DNA of 64,000 nt, from NCBI RefSeq assembly GCF_002277815.1, contig NZ_NKJI01000008.1, positions 62,001 through 126,000 of the forward strand, written 5' to 3'. Shown here in pieces: positions 18,260-27,652 of this stretch; position 1 is the first letter of the stretch, and every line of letters begins with the position of its first letter. The DNA comes from Pseudomonas sp. ERMR1:02. GTDB taxonomy: Bacteria > Pseudomonadota > Gammaproteobacteria > Pseudomonadales > Pseudomonadaceae. The notes beneath the pieces were generated by a model. The model saw only the letters and a program-made list of their open reading frames with translations, was not told the DNA's origin and searched no databases. Position numbers and translations under genes: made by a program.

Positions 18260-19173
18260 ACGCCGCGCTTTCACCCGATGCAATAGACATGGGCGAAGGC
18301 AGCGCCGGATTCATTCTCGGCAGCGGGGAGGTCGCGGTGCTGTTGATCCACGGCCTCACCGGCACCCCGACAGAACTGCGCCGGGTCGCCATGGGACTGG
18401 CCAAGGCCGGACACACCGTCTACGTACCGACCCTGGCCGGCCACTGCGGTGACAATGCAGACCTGCAAGCCACGGGTTGGCGCGACTGGTACGAGAGCGC
18501 GCGCAACACCTTCGTCGGTATACGGCGTAAACACGAGCACGTGTTCGTCGGCGGTTTGTCCATGGGCGCGGTGTTGTCGATGTATCTGGCAGCCGAGCAT
18601 CCGGGGCAGATCGAAGGCTTGATGCTGTACTCGACGACGCTGCGTTACGACGGCTGGAACATGCCCTGGATCGCGAAATTGAGCAGCCTGGTGATGTCGA
18701 TTCCGTTTGGGGTGCACCTGTGCCGCTTCAACGAAAAATCCCCCTTTGGCATCAAGGACGAACGCCTGCGGGCAATCGTCGAGCGACAGATGAAGGCGGG
18801 CGAAAGCAGCAATGCCGGGCTGCTGTCCATGTCCGGCGTGAGTGTTCGGGAGTTGCATCGACTGGTGGCGGCGGTGAAAAAACGCATGCCACAGATCACC
18901 ACCCAAGCGTTGGTGCTGCACTCGCGAGAAGACGACATCACCAGCCGCTGGAACGCCGATTACGTGGAACGCAAACTCGGTGGACCGGTAGTGAAAGTCC
19001 TGCTGGACGACTGCTATCACATGATCACCGTCGACCTGCAATACCGGCGCGTGGTGGAGTTGAGCGCGGACTTTATCCAGCACCGCTTCATGCGACAAGC
19101 AACCGCCCCACAACGCAATCCTGTAGGAGCGAGCTTGCTCGCGATGGACTCAAGAGCGCCGCGTTCATCCTGA
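18256..19173 (+). CDS. Alpha/beta hydrolase (carboxylesterase/monoacylglycerol-lipase type)
   Basis: 305 residues. LLIHGLTGTPTELR holds the oxyanion region, FVGGLSMGAVLS the nucleophile elbow GLSMG, HSREDDITS the acid and DDCYHMITVD the catalytic His. This is close to Est30-like carboxylesterases. ATG 18256 overlaps the aminotransferase stop (ATGA). The last 16 residues (NPVGASLLAMDSRAPRS) are encoded by a REP element, so the ancestral stop has been replaced by one inside the repeat. It acts in the cytosol, since no signal peptide is visible. It may deacylate or transfer an acyl group on the cluster's product. Confidence 0.8.
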   Translation: MNAALSPDAIDMGEGSAGFILGSGEVAVLLIHGLTGTPTELRRVAMGLAKAGHTVYVPTLAGHCGDNADLQATGWRDWYESARNTFVGIRRKHEHVFVGGLSMGAVLSMYLAAEHPGQIEGLMLYSTTLRYDGWNMPWIAKLSSLVMSIPFGVHLCRFNEKSPFGIKDERLRAIVERQMKAGESSNAGLLSMSGVSVRELHRLVAAVKKRMPQITTQALVLHSREDDITSRWNADYVERKLGGPVVKVLLDDCYHMITVDLQYRRVVELSADFIQHRFMRQATAPQRNPVGASLLAMDSRAPRSS

Positions 19174-19236
19174 AATCCCGCGTTATCGTTGACGACCATC
19201 GTCGAAACGCCGCCCGGAGCAAGCTCGCTCCTACAG
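19122..19236. repeat. REP doublet overlapping the hydrolase 3' end
   Basis: CTGTAGGAGCGAGCTTGCTCGCGATGG and inverted GGAGCAAGCTCGCTCCTACAGG with a 60-base spacer. The left arm is translated as the hydrolase tail up to its stop at 19173. Confidence 0.88.
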
Positions 19237-19282
19237 GAGATCGGGTAACGGCCGCAATTGTGAGCAATTTTAAGGAAACGAA

Positions 19283-20410
19283 GTGATCACTGCCCTCGCC
19301 TTTTCGACGATCGAAGCCCTCGACCGCGGTGCCTGGAATGACTGTTTCCCCGACGAACTGGAGAATTGGGATTACTACCGGGCCGTTGAACGCTCGGGCA
19401 TTGCCGATTTTCAATGGCGCTATCTGGCGCTGTTTGAAGGCGATGTATTGATTGCGGCAGCCGTGGCGTTCACCACCGCATACTCGCTGGACACCACGGT
19501 TCAAGGCCTGGGCAAACGCATCAGCGAACGGTTGCGGCGCTGCTGGCCGGGGCTGTTCGATGTGCGCCTCTACGCCCTCGGCTCGCCGGTGGCCGAGCAG
19601 TGCCATGTCGGCACAGCCCGGCATATCGCCACGAATCGGCGCCCTGCCCTGCTCGAACAACTATTGAATCTGGCGCGCAAGGATGCCGATCAGGCCGGCA
19701 TCGGTCTGTTGGCGGTCAAGGACGCCTCGCACCGTGACCCACAGTGGTTGCAGGCCTGCCATGACGCGGGGCTGCAAAATATGCCCGGTCTGCCCAGTGC
19801 CCAATTGCCGATTACCTTCGGCTCCGTCGACGCCTACCTCGGCACCCTAGGCAAATCCACCCGCAAAGACTTGCGCCGCACCCTGCGCGGCCAAGGCCCG
19901 CGCATCGAATGGCGACGTTCGGTGCAAGACCAGCTCCCGCGAATGATGCAGCTTTACGAAGCCACGCTCGCCCGCAGCGACCTGACCTTCGAGCGCCTGC
20001 CACCGGGCTACTTCCGACAAGTGCTGGAACACCTCGATAAGCGCGCGGCATGTGTGCTCTATTGGCTGGGCGAAGAGCTGGTGGCTTTCAATCTGGTGCT
20101 GCTGGACGAGCAGCGCCTGGTGGACAAGTTCTTTGCCCACGACCTGAGCAAAACCCGCGAGCACAACCTGTACGTGCGCAGCTGGCTGACCAATGTCGAC
20201 TACTGTATTGAACACGGCCTTGCGATCTATGCGTGCGGCCAGGCCGGCTATGCCAACAAGCTGCGCCTGGGGTGCTCGTTTACCGGCAACACCGTGTTTT
20301 TCCGCCACCGCAACCGCCTGCTCGACAGCCTGTTGCGGCTGGTAAAAATGTTTATCCGCCCGGACCGATCCGACCCTGCCATGGCTGCTGCGATAAGCGA
20401 GCAGCAATAA
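19283..20410 (+). CDS. FemAB/GNAT-like N-acyltransferase
   Basis: 375 residues. The C-terminal half (LYEATLARSDLTFERLPPGYF, LGEELVAFNLVLLDEQRLVDKF, VRSWLTNVDYCIEHGLAIYACGQAGY) matches the Acetyltransf_6/FemAB-related GNAT fold that joins an acyl or aminoacyl group to an amine. The N-terminal half (SFLDRGAWNDCF-like opening, YYRAVERSGIADFQW, GDVLIAAAVAF) is the family's first GNAT repeat. It starts at 19283, preceded by AAGGAAACGAAG. It lies 8 bases before the sensor kinase gene and follows the aminotransferase and hydrolase, so it may acylate the amine made by the aminotransferase. Confidence 0.7.
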   Translation: MITALAFSTIEALDRGAWNDCFPDELENWDYYRAVERSGIADFQWRYLALFEGDVLIAAAVAFTTAYSLDTTVQGLGKRISERLRRCWPGLFDVRLYALGSPVAEQCHVGTARHIATNRRPALLEQLLNLARKDADQAGIGLLAVKDASHRDPQWLQACHDAGLQNMPGLPSAQLPITFGSVDAYLGTLGKSTRKDLRRTLRGQGPRIEWRRSVQDQLPRMMQLYEATLARSDLTFERLPPGYFRQVLEHLDKRAACVLYWLGEELVAFNLVLLDEQRLVDKFFAHDLSKTREHNLYVRSWLTNVDYCIEHGLAIYACGQAGYANKLRLGCSFTGNTVFFRHRNRLLDSLLRLVKMFIRPDRSDPAMAAAISEQQ

Positions 20411-20417
20411 GCGAAGC

Positions 20418-22193
20418 ATGATGACCAAAGACCGACGCCCCGACGCCCGACCTTTCGCCCTCTCCGGCTGGAGCCTGCAACGTAAACTGGTGCTGGCATT
20501 CTGGCTGGTCAGCGTGATCCCGACCATGATTGCGGCCGAACTGGCGGCCACCACGCTGTCGCAGATTTTCGACAGCAACGTGCGAATCTGGCTGCAGGAA
20601 TCGACCAAAATCGTTGAAGACGAGATCAGCGAAATCCTGCGGGAAAACGCCCGGGCCGCGCAATTGTTCTTGCGCTACACACGCCCACCCACCGATCAGT
20701 TGACGACTCGAAACGATAAGCTGACCGCCGATATTGCTGACTCCATGGGAATCGACGTGGTGGCGCTGGTACGCAACAGTGACCACAAAGTGCTGTTCAG
20801 TACCGCCGCCGACGACATCGTCCGCCAGATCAGCATCGCACCCAAAGCCGTCCTGCAAACCCTGCAAGTCGGAGGCGTGGCGACCGGTACGGTGGTCTCG
20901 ACTTTTGAGACCGAACAGGAGGGTGTCGGATACAAGCTGGTGATTGCCACTTACCTGGACAGCAGTTTCCTTACCAGCGTGGCCGATGTGCATTCCCTTG
21001 ACTTGCGGCTGTACCTGGCGAAGGGCGATGACTTCTCGGAGATTTTTTCCACCCAGCGCTTTGAAGATCACCCGGCGGCCGTACCGGAAACAATCGAACA
21101 GATCCTGCGCAGCACCAAGCAGCCGATCGAGCAATTCACCAACCGCTACAGCGGCATCTACCGGCCGATTCTCAACGAGAACGGTGAGCTGCAAGGCGTG
21201 ATCTTCAGTGGCCTGCTGCGTCACAGTAGCCTTTTGGGACTGGTCAATCAGAGCAACCTGTTCATCCTGATTTTCCTGCTCAGCTCGGCGGCCTCTCTTA
21301 CGGTCGGCTGGCTGGTGTCCCAACGCTTGACCAAACCCTTGCGCGGTCTCGCCCGTGGCGTTCAAGCGGTGATCGCCGGGGACTATCGCCAACGCTTGCC
21401 GGTGACCGGCGTTGATGAGCTCGCAGAGTTGAGCAGCACCTTCAACCACATGAGTGAACGTCTCGGCGAGTTGCAGCATCTGGAGTCGCAGTTGCGCCGT
21501 CGCGACCGTTTGCATGCGCTGGGCGAAGTCGCCATGGGCCTGGCCCATGAAATCCGCAACCCGCTGGGTATCATCAAAACCGCCACACAGCTGCTGCATC
21601 GGCGCGCCGATCTGCCCGAGAACGACAAGCGACACCTGGAATACGTGGTCAGCGAAGTCAGCCGTATCAACGACTTGATCACCGAATTCCTCGACTTCGC
21701 CAAGCCCAGCGCACCCATGCGCTCGACGCAACCGGCGCGGTTATTGGTGGAGGATCTGGCGGGTTTTTGCGCCCCGGAACTGGCCAGCCACAACATCGAT
21801 GTGCGCATCGACGATCAGGCTCCCGCAGCCACGGTTCACGCCGACGCCCGGCAGCTCAAGCAGGCCGGCCTGAACCTGATCGTCAACGCCATCGACGCCA
21901 TGCCCGGCGGGGGCCGCCTGACCCTGGGGATCAGCAGCGATGGGCCGTACACCGTGATCAGCATCGGCGACACCGGTCAGGGCATTGCACCGGACATGCT
22001 CGAACGAATTTTCACGCCGTTCGTCACCACCAAGGCCTCCGGCACCGGGCTGGGTCTGGCGAAGGTGTTCTCGATCATGGAAAGTCATGACGGGCGCATC
22101 GAGTGCGCCAGTGAAAAAGATGCCGGGGCCACATTCAGCCTGTACATTCCGGCCAATGGTGAAGATTTCGATGAGGGCAGCGATGACACATAA
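20418..22193 (+). CDS. Sensor histidine kinase (NtrB/AtoS-like)
   Basis: 591 residues. Helix 1 is near residues 22-42 (LVLAFWLVSVIPTMIAAELAA), followed by a periplasmic sensor of about 230 residues and helix 2 (LFILIFLLSSAASLTVGWLV). HAMP reads SQRLTKPLRGLARGVQAVIAGDYRQR. H-box GLAHEIRNPLGIIK, N-box LNLIVNAIDAMPGGG, G-boxes GDTGQGIAPD and GTGLGLAK. It overlaps the regulator gene by 11 bases. The signal is unknown; being attached to the metabolic genes, it may sense their substrate or product. Confidence 0.88.
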   Translation: MMTKDRRPDARPFALSGWSLQRKLVLAFWLVSVIPTMIAAELAATTLSQIFDSNVRIWLQESTKIVEDEISEILRENARAAQLFLRYTRPPTDQLTTRNDKLTADIADSMGIDVVALVRNSDHKVLFSTAADDIVRQISIAPKAVLQTLQVGGVATGTVVSTFETEQEGVGYKLVIATYLDSSFLTSVADVHSLDLRLYLAKGDDFSEIFSTQRFEDHPAAVPETIEQILRSTKQPIEQFTNRYSGIYRPILNENGELQGVIFSGLLRHSSLLGLVNQSNLFILIFLLSSAASLTVGWLVSQRLTKPLRGLARGVQAVIAGDYRQRLPVTGVDELAELSSTFNHMSERLGELQHLESQLRRRDRLHALGEVAMGLAHEIRNPLGIIKTATQLLHRRADLPENDKRHLEYVVSEVSRINDLITEFLDFAKPSAPMRSTQPARLLVEDLAGFCAPELASHNIDVRIDDQAPAATVHADARQLKQAGLNLIVNAIDAMPGGGRLTLGISSDGPYTVISIGDTGQGIAPDMLERIFTPFVTTKASGTGLGLAKVFSIMESHDGRIECASEKDAGATFSLYIPANGEDFDEGSDDT

Positions 22194-23574
22194 CGTACTG
22201 GTGGTCGATGACGAGCCCAAGCTCTGCGACCTGCTGGCCTCGGCGTTAAGTCAGAACGGCATTAGCGTGTTCACCGCCGGCAATGGGCTGCATGCACTCA
22301 AGGTGCTGGAAGTCGAAGACATCGACCTGGTGATCAGCGACTGGCGTATGCCCGGCATGGACGGCCCGCAATTGCTGGCGGAAATCAAAAGCCGCTTTCC
22401 GCAGTTGCCGGTCATCGTCATGACCGCTTACAGCACGGTGAAAAACGCCGTGCAGTCTATGCGCAACGGCGCCTTCGACTACATCGCCAAGCCGTTCGAC
22501 ATTGATGAACTGGACATCACCGTCAACAAAGCCCTGCAATTTCGCGACATCCTCAAAGACAACCAGCGCCTGCGCGCCGAACTCGACGAACACCAGCAGA
22601 TTGACAGCCTGATCGGTGACAGCCCGAGCTTCCGACGGGTGCTGCACGCCATCGATTCGGTACGAGAAAGCAACGCGACGATCCTGCTGACCGGCGAGAG
22701 CGGCACCGGCAAGGAGATGGTCGCCCGGGCGATTCACAAACATGGCAATCGCGCCGACAAACCCTTCGTCGCGGTGAACTGTGCGGCCATACCCGAAGGA
22801 TTGCTGGAAAGCGAAATGTTTGGCCATCGCAAAGGTGCCTTCACCGGGGCCGTGGCCGACCGGGTCGGACGCTTCATGCAGGCCGACAAGGGCACGCTGT
22901 TTCTCGACGAAATCGGTGAAATGCCGCTGGCCTTGCAGGCGAAAATCCTCCGGGCCCTGCAAGAGCGGGTGATCGAACCGGTGGGCGATCCCCGCGAGCG
23001 CAAGGTCGATGTGCGGGTCATCGCCGCCACCAACAAAAATTTGCTGGAAGCGGTGGCCAACAAGGAGTTTCGCGAAGATCTCTACTATCGCCTCAATGTA
23101 TTCCCGATTCCCCTTCCCGCCCTGCGCGAGCGGGTCGAAGACATCGCCGCGCTGGCCCGCCATTTTGCCCACACCCTGGGCGCCACGGCAGGCAAACGCA
23201 TCACCGGTTTCAGTTCGCAAGCGTTGCAGGCCATGGCCAATTATTCGTGGCCGGGCAACATCCGCGAACTGCAAAACTGCGTGGAGCGCGCGACCATCGT
23301 CGCCTCAGGGGCGGTGATTGAAGACCATGATCTGCCCGCGTATCTGTTTGCTTCATCACCGGCCGCCAACAACGCCATCCTCAGCGAAGGCACTAACGTG
23401 CCGTCGGACCTTGAAGCCGCGCTGGCGGAGGTCGAAAAGACCTACATTCTGGCCGCCCTGGCCCAGAGCAATGGCGTGCAGGCAGCGGCTGCGCAGTTGA
23501 TCGGGATATCCGAGCGCAGTTTCTGGTACCGGCTGAAAAAACTGGGGATTCATGTGGACAAGATTGTGCGCTGA
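22183..23574 (+). CDS. NtrC-family sigma-54 response regulator
   Basis: 463 residues. Receiver MTHNVLVVDDEPKL with phospho-Asp in LVISDWRMPGMDG; AAA+ domain with Walker A GESGTGKE, intact GAFTGA (HRKGAFTGAVADR), Walker B GTLFLDEIGEMP, R-finger LRERVEDI; Fis HTH QAAAAQLIGISERSFWYRLKK at the end. ATG 22183 overlaps the kinase stop, giving tight coupling. It should activate sigma-54 promoters, most simply that of the upstream cluster, but I found no convincing -24/-12 site ahead of 16160. Confidence 0.9.
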   Translation: MTHNVLVVDDEPKLCDLLASALSQNGISVFTAGNGLHALKVLEVEDIDLVISDWRMPGMDGPQLLAEIKSRFPQLPVIVMTAYSTVKNAVQSMRNGAFDYIAKPFDIDELDITVNKALQFRDILKDNQRLRAELDEHQQIDSLIGDSPSFRRVLHAIDSVRESNATILLTGESGTGKEMVARAIHKHGNRADKPFVAVNCAAIPEGLLESEMFGHRKGAFTGAVADRVGRFMQADKGTLFLDEIGEMPLALQAKILRALQERVIEPVGDPRERKVDVRVIAATNKNLLEAVANKEFREDLYYRLNVFPIPLPALRERVEDIAALARHFAHTLGATAGKRITGFSSQALQAMANYSWPGNIRELQNCVERATIVASGAVIEDHDLPAYLFASSPAANNAILSEGTNVPSDLEAALAEVEKTYILAALAQSNGVQAAAAQLIGISERSFWYRLKKLGIHVDKIVR

Positions 23575-23597
23575 AGGGCAGTGGATGGTTTTCAACT

Positions 23598-23697
23598 GTA
23601 GGAGCGAGCCTGCTCGCGAAAAACGCCCAAGCAACGCGATCATCCAGACAGGGCGCGTTAAAGTTGACGTCCATCGCGAGCGAGCTCGCTCCTACAG
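23598..23697. repeat. REP doublet
   Basis: CTGTAGGAGCGAGCCTGCTCGCGAAAA and inverted CATCGCGAGCGAGCTCGCTCCTACAG between the converging regulator and FrnE-like genes. Confidence 0.9.
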
Positions 23698-23708
23698 GGG
23701 GTAGGGTA

Positions 23709-24377
23709 TTAGCCGTTAACGGTGCCGCCCTTCGCTTCACTCATGATCTGGCGAATCGCCCCGACGAAGCTTTCCACCGGTTGTCCACCCGTAACGGCGT
23801 ACTGGCCGTTGAAAACCACGGTCGGCACCGAACTGACGCCGCGGGACAGCCACAGCTGTTCCTCCTGGCGAACCTCTTCGGCAAATTCATCCGACGCCAG
23901 AATCGCCTCGGCCCGCTGCCGATCCAGCCCGACGCTTTCGCCTACCAGTGCAAGCTGAGTGGGGTCGGACGGGTTGCCCCCGTCAGTGAAATACGCCTTG
24001 AACAACGCTTCCTTCAACGGCAGTTGCAGCCCTTCCAGACCCGCCCAATGCAGCAAGCGGTGGGCATCGAAGGTGTTGTAGATGCGACTGTTGCCATCGG
24101 TGCGAAACGCAAACCCGACCTCGGCACCGCGCGCGCGGATCATCTCGCGATTTTTTTGCGACTGCTCCGGTGTCGAGCCGTACTTCTCGGTGATGTGCTC
24201 GGTGATGTTCTGCCCGTCGGGGCCCATCTTCGGATTCAGTTCGAAAGGCTGAAAGCGGATCTCGGCTCGGACCTCGTCACGCAAAATCTCCAGGGCTCGG
24301 GTCAGGCCGTACAGACCGACGACGCACCAGGGGCAGGACACGTCGCTGACGAAATCGATTTTCAAGGGGGAACTCAT
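23709..24377 (-). CDS. DsbA-family oxidoreductase, FrnE-like
   Basis: 222 residues. Thioredoxin-fold DSBA domain with active site CPWC (FVSDVSCPWCVVGLYGL) and the cis-Pro loop GVSSVPTVVFNGQY. This is the FrnE/2-hydroxychromene-isomerase-like branch: no signal peptide, so it is cytosolic and probably acts on thiols under oxidative stress. ATG 24377 follows GAGGTG; a longer reading frame upstream lacks a ribosome-binding site. Confidence 0.85.
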   Translation of the reverse strand: MSSPLKIDFVSDVSCPWCVVGLYGLTRALEILRDEVRAEIRFQPFELNPKMGPDGQNITEHITEKYGSTPEQSQKNREMIRARGAEVGFAFRTDGNSRIYNTFDAHRLLHWAGLEGLQLPLKEALFKAYFTDGGNPSDPTQLALVGESVGLDRQRAEAILASDEFAEEVRQEEQLWLSRGVSSVPTVVFNGQYAVTGGQPVESFVGAIRQIMSEAKGGTVNG

Positions 24378-24449
24378 TGCACACCTCGCTGGCTGAAACG
24401 CGCGGGAAAGGTCGAACGATACACCCGTATGTGGTCGCAATCCCAATCC

Positions 24450-24532
24450 CTGTAGGAGCTGGCTTGCCAGCGAAGACGGTATGCCTGAGACACCGCATCG
24501 CCTGATTCGCCAGCAAGCCGGCTCCTACAGAT
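24450..24532. repeat. REP doublet, GCTGGCTTGCCAGC subtype
   Basis: CTGTAGGAGCTGGCTTGCCAGCGAAG and inverted TTCGCCAGCAAGCCGGCTCCTACAG. Distinct subtype from the GAGC/GCTC elements. Confidence 0.88.
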
Positions 24533-24539
24533 TGGGGTG

Positions 24540-25571
24540 TTACAGGAGGTTGTGTTCAGCCACCGGTTCGATCTGCGCCCAATGCGAAGTGTCTTCACGA
24601 TGAGCACGCAAATATGGCAATACCGCCGCGAGCAACGGTGCCTTGAACGCCTCCTGAAAACGATGGGCCAACCCGGGAATCAGCTTCAACTGACTGCCGT
24701 GCAGATGCGCCGCCAAATGCACGCCATGCATCACCGGCAACAATGGATCAGCCGTGCCGTGCACCACAAGCGCCGGCACGCGCAGTTGATTGAGCAGCGC
24801 CACCCGGCTCGGCTCGGCCAGGATCGCCATGATCTGGCGCTTCACGCCCTCGGGATTGAACGCCCGGTCATACGAAAGCGCCGCCTGATGCAACAACGCC
24901 TGCCGATCATCGCTCACCGTCGGGCTGCCCAGCGCCGCCAGCAGATCGGCCTGTTGCTCCAGGGCCACTTCGCGATTCGGTGCGCCACGGCGCGCGAGCA
25001 ACTGTACCAACGCCGCACTCGGCGCCGGCAAACCCTCGGCACCGGACGAGGTCATGATCAGGGTCAGGCTCTCGACCCGCTGCGGTGCCATGGCCGCCAT
25101 GTGCTGCGCGATCATCCCGCCCATGCTCGCCCCCAGCACGTGGAATTGTTCAATATGCAATGCATCCATCAGACCCAGGCCATCATCCGCCATGTCGGTC
25201 AGTGAGTACGGAGCCGACACCGGCAACCCGAGTTTGTAGCGCAGCACTTCGAAGGTCAGGTTGGCCTCGACCGGTGCTTGCCGCCAGGTCGACAAGCCGA
25301 CATCGCGATTGTCATAGCGAATTACCCTGAAACCTTGCTGACACAACGCAACCACGACTTCGTCGGGCCAGTGAATCAACTGTCCGCCAAGCCCCATCAC
25401 CAACAACAATGCAGGGTCCGACGCACGGCCGATGCTCTGGAAAGCCAGGCTCACCTGCGCCAGATCGACCCGTTCGGTCGGAACATTCACATCGCAACGA
25501 GACGCTGCCAAGGACGGCAGGCTGAAAAGTGCGGCCAGAAAAATGGCCGTTGATAAAAACAAAGCACGCAT
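24540..25571 (-). CDS. Exported alpha/beta hydrolase
   Basis: 343 residues. Signal peptide [23 protein letters not shown] from ATG 25571. Hydrolase core: [29 protein letters not shown], nucleophile elbow [14 protein letters not shown], acid region [12 protein letters not shown] and His in PGLAHRF. Resembles DhmA/haloalkane-dehalogenase-like and aclacinomycin-methylesterase-like esterases. Predicted periplasmic; the substrate is unknown. Flanked by REP sites on the 3' side. Confidence 0.82.
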   Translation of the reverse strand: MRALFLSTAIFLAALFSLPSLAASRCDVNVPTERVDLAQVSLAFQSIGRASDPALLLVMGLGGQLIHWPDEVVVALCQQGFRVIRYDNRDVGLSTWRQAPVEANLTFEVLRYKLGLPVSAPYSLTDMADDGLGLMDALHIEQFHVLGASMGGMIAQHMAAMAPQRVESLTLIMTSSGAEGLPAPSAALVQLLARRGAPNREVALEQQADLLAALGSPTVSDDRQALLHQAALSYDRAFNPEGVKRQIMAILAEPSRVALLNQLRVPALVVHGTADPLLPVMHGVHLAAHLHGSQLKLIPGLAHRFQEAFKAPLLAAVLPYLRAHREDTSHWAQIEPVAEHNLL

Positions 25572-25699
25572 GAAAAACACCGAAACGCAGAACCCCAGTA
25601 GAGCGCGAGTCTGATGAAGTTTGTTCAAGTGCGCTGCCACAGTTCCGTGACAGTTTGATGAACAGTGCCGAGCGGTCATTTTCGAAACCGAATCGCCCG

Positions 25700-25727
25700 C
25701 ATCGCGAGCAGGCTCACTCCTACAGGA
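25700..25727. repeat. Single REP half
   Basis: CATCGCGAGCAGGCTCACTCCTACAGG is one arm only, with one base changed from the usual GCTCGCTCC. No inverted partner is nearby, so this is a decayed or solitary REP. Confidence 0.7.
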
Positions 25728-25812
25728 TTTGTGTCGTTCACAGATTTATGTGCGACACAAAACCCTGTACGAAGGCGTCAGAGCATGCGCAGCAGGAATT
25801 TAAGACAGCTGA

Positions 25813-26505
25813 CTACGCAGCCGCCGCCACCGTATTGCTGTGCAGCAGCGAGCAGGAACTGCTGACCCACAGGTTGTCGCCGAAACGTTCCTGGGCAAAT
25901 TGCAGTTGGGCGAGCACGGGCTCCAGCTCGCAGCGCCAAACGTTGCGACCGTTGACCAGACCCACCGAGAGAATCTTGTAGGTCGGCAGGCGATCGAGTA
26001 CGTGCAGCAGGTGGTCGGGCGCGCGCACCGCATCGATGTGCAAGCCTTGCACCGGCAGGCCGGCGGCCAGACCGAGGTTGTCTTGCAGACCGCTGAAGCA
26101 GGTCGCCACCAGTTTTTTCAGCGGCGAATATTGCAAGATGTTGTAGGCACGTTCGAAAGCGTTTTTCCATTCCTGTGGCAGGTCAAGGGTGAGGATCGGT
26201 TCGTCGATCTGCACCCACTCCACGCCTTGGGCAGCGAGGCGGCCGAGGATCTCGCCGTAGATCGGCAGCAGGCGGTCCAGCAGGTCGAGTTTGTCGACGT
26301 CATTGCCTTTTGCCTTACACTGCCACAGGTAAGTCAGCGGTCCGATGATGATGGGTTTGACGGTGTGACCGAGGGCCTTGGCTTCTTCGACTTCATGGAA
26401 CAGCGCGTTCTGGTCAAGATCGACCTTCCAGTAGGACTCAAGGGCTTTTTTCAGTTCGCGGTCGGCGTCGATGCGCGGGAAATCCAGGGAGTGGGCAACG
26501 GCCAT
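25813..26505 (-). pseudogene. metE: Remnant of cobalamin-independent methionine synthase MetE
   Basis: 231 residues against about 760 for intact MetE. It starts MAVAHSLDFPRIDADRELKK (MetE N-terminus), then jumps from about residue 32 to about residue 145: ...YWKVDLDQ|NALFHEVEEAKALGHTVKP. It continues correctly through GVEWVQIDEPILTLDLP, GLHIDAVRAPD and LVNGRNVWR to SSCSLLHS, then ends NTVAAAA and stops. The entire C-terminal barrel with the zinc-binding His/Cys residues is gone, so it cannot be active. The reading frame within the kept pieces is clean, so this is a deletion remnant, not a base-calling fault. It is divergent from intact metR, as metE normally is. Confidence 0.85.
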
Positions 26506-26616
26506 GTCGAATGTGCTCTTGGGGTAAAAGATGGGGCTATTGTCGACAGCCCACCCAACATGAGACAAACTCAACCTTTTCGTGTTGATCATAAGTTTTC
26601 CTCATGGAGCCCTGCG

Positions 26617-27534
26617 GTGCTTGAAATCCGTCACCTGAAGACCCTGCACGCCTTGCGCGAAGCCGATAGCCTGGTGGATGCGGCCGATCGCCTGCATCTG
26701 ACCCAGTCGGCGCTGTCCCACCAGTTCAAGGAGCTGGAGGAGCGCATGGGCATGCCGCTGTTCGTGCGCAAGACCAAACCCGTGCGTTTTACCAGCGCCG
26801 GTTTGCGCTTGCTGCAACTGGCCGATGCGACCCTGCCGCTGCTGCGCGCTGCCGAGCGTGATATCAGTCGTCTGGCCGGTGGCACCGCGGGGCGCTTGCA
26901 CATGGCAATCGAGTGTCACAGTTGCTTCCAGTGGCTGATGCCGACCATCGACCAGTTCCGCGATGCCTGGCCGGAAGTCGAACTGGACCTGGCCTCAGGC
27001 TTCTCCTTCGCCCCGCTCCCGGCCCTGGCCCGCGGCGATCTGGATCTGGTGGTCACGTCCGACCCGGTGGACCTGGTCGGGATCACCTATGTGCCGCTGT
27101 TTACCTATGAAGCCATGCTCGCAGTGGCCAATCAGCACCGCTTGGCGAGCAAGGCGTACATCGTCCCGGAAGACTTGCTCACCGAAACCTTGATCACTTA
27201 CCCGGTGGAGCGTGACCGGCTGGACATCTTCACCCGTTTCCTGGAACCGGCCGACGTCGAACCGGCCCAGGTGCGCACCTCGGAACTGACGGTAATGATG
27301 ATGCAGCTGGTGGCCAGCGGACGCGGCGTGTGCGGCATGCCCCATTGGGCGCTGCATGAATACAGCTCACGGGGCTACGTGAAGGCCAAGCGGCTGGGCG
27401 AGAAAGGCTTGTTTGCGACGCTGTATGCGGGGATTCGGGCTGACATGCTGGATGCGCCGTACATGCGCGATTTTCTGCTGACGGCCAAGGACACATCGTT
27501 TTCGACTTTGGATGGGGTGAGTGCCGTCCGCTAA
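26617..27534 (+). CDS. metR: LysR-type regulator MetR
   Basis: 305 residues. HTH at the N-terminus (LKTLHALREADSLVDAADRLHLTQSALSHQFKELEERMG) and a LysR effector domain with IECHSCFQWLMPTIDQFR, the signature of MetR, which uses homocysteine as coinducer. GTG 26617 (VLEIRHLKTLHAL) is the start; the open frame continues far upstream but only antisense to metE. It normally activates metE, metF or metH; here its classical divergent target is a remnant. Confidence 0.88.
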   Translation: MLEIRHLKTLHALREADSLVDAADRLHLTQSALSHQFKELEERMGMPLFVRKTKPVRFTSAGLRLLQLADATLPLLRAAERDISRLAGGTAGRLHMAIECHSCFQWLMPTIDQFRDAWPEVELDLASGFSFAPLPALARGDLDLVVTSDPVDLVGITYVPLFTYEAMLAVANQHRLASKAYIVPEDLLTETLITYPVERDRLDIFTRFLEPADVEPAQVRTSELTVMMMQLVASGRGVCGMPHWALHEYSSRGYVKAKRLGEKGLFATLYAGIRADMLDAPYMRDFLLTAKDTSFSTLDGVSAVR

Positions 27535-27546
27535 AGCGACACATCC

Positions 27547-27641
27547 CCTGTAGGAGCGAGGCTTGCCCGCGAAGAACGATGACACGGTCTGTCTGAACAC
27601 CGCATCGTCCCTTTCGCGGGCAAGCCTCGCTCCTACAGGGG
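27547..27641. repeat. REP doublet
   Basis: CCTGTAGGAGCGAGGCTTGCCCGCGAAG and inverted TTTCGCGGGCAAGCCTCGCTCCTACAGG between converging metR and the GNAT gene. Confidence 0.9.
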
Positions 27642-27652
27642 TCGTGGGAATT

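Noticed and set aside
25840..27534. 564-codon version of MetR with a long N-terminal extension
   Set aside because: The extension is antisense to the metE remnant; MetR begins at GTG 26617 with its HTH in the normal place.
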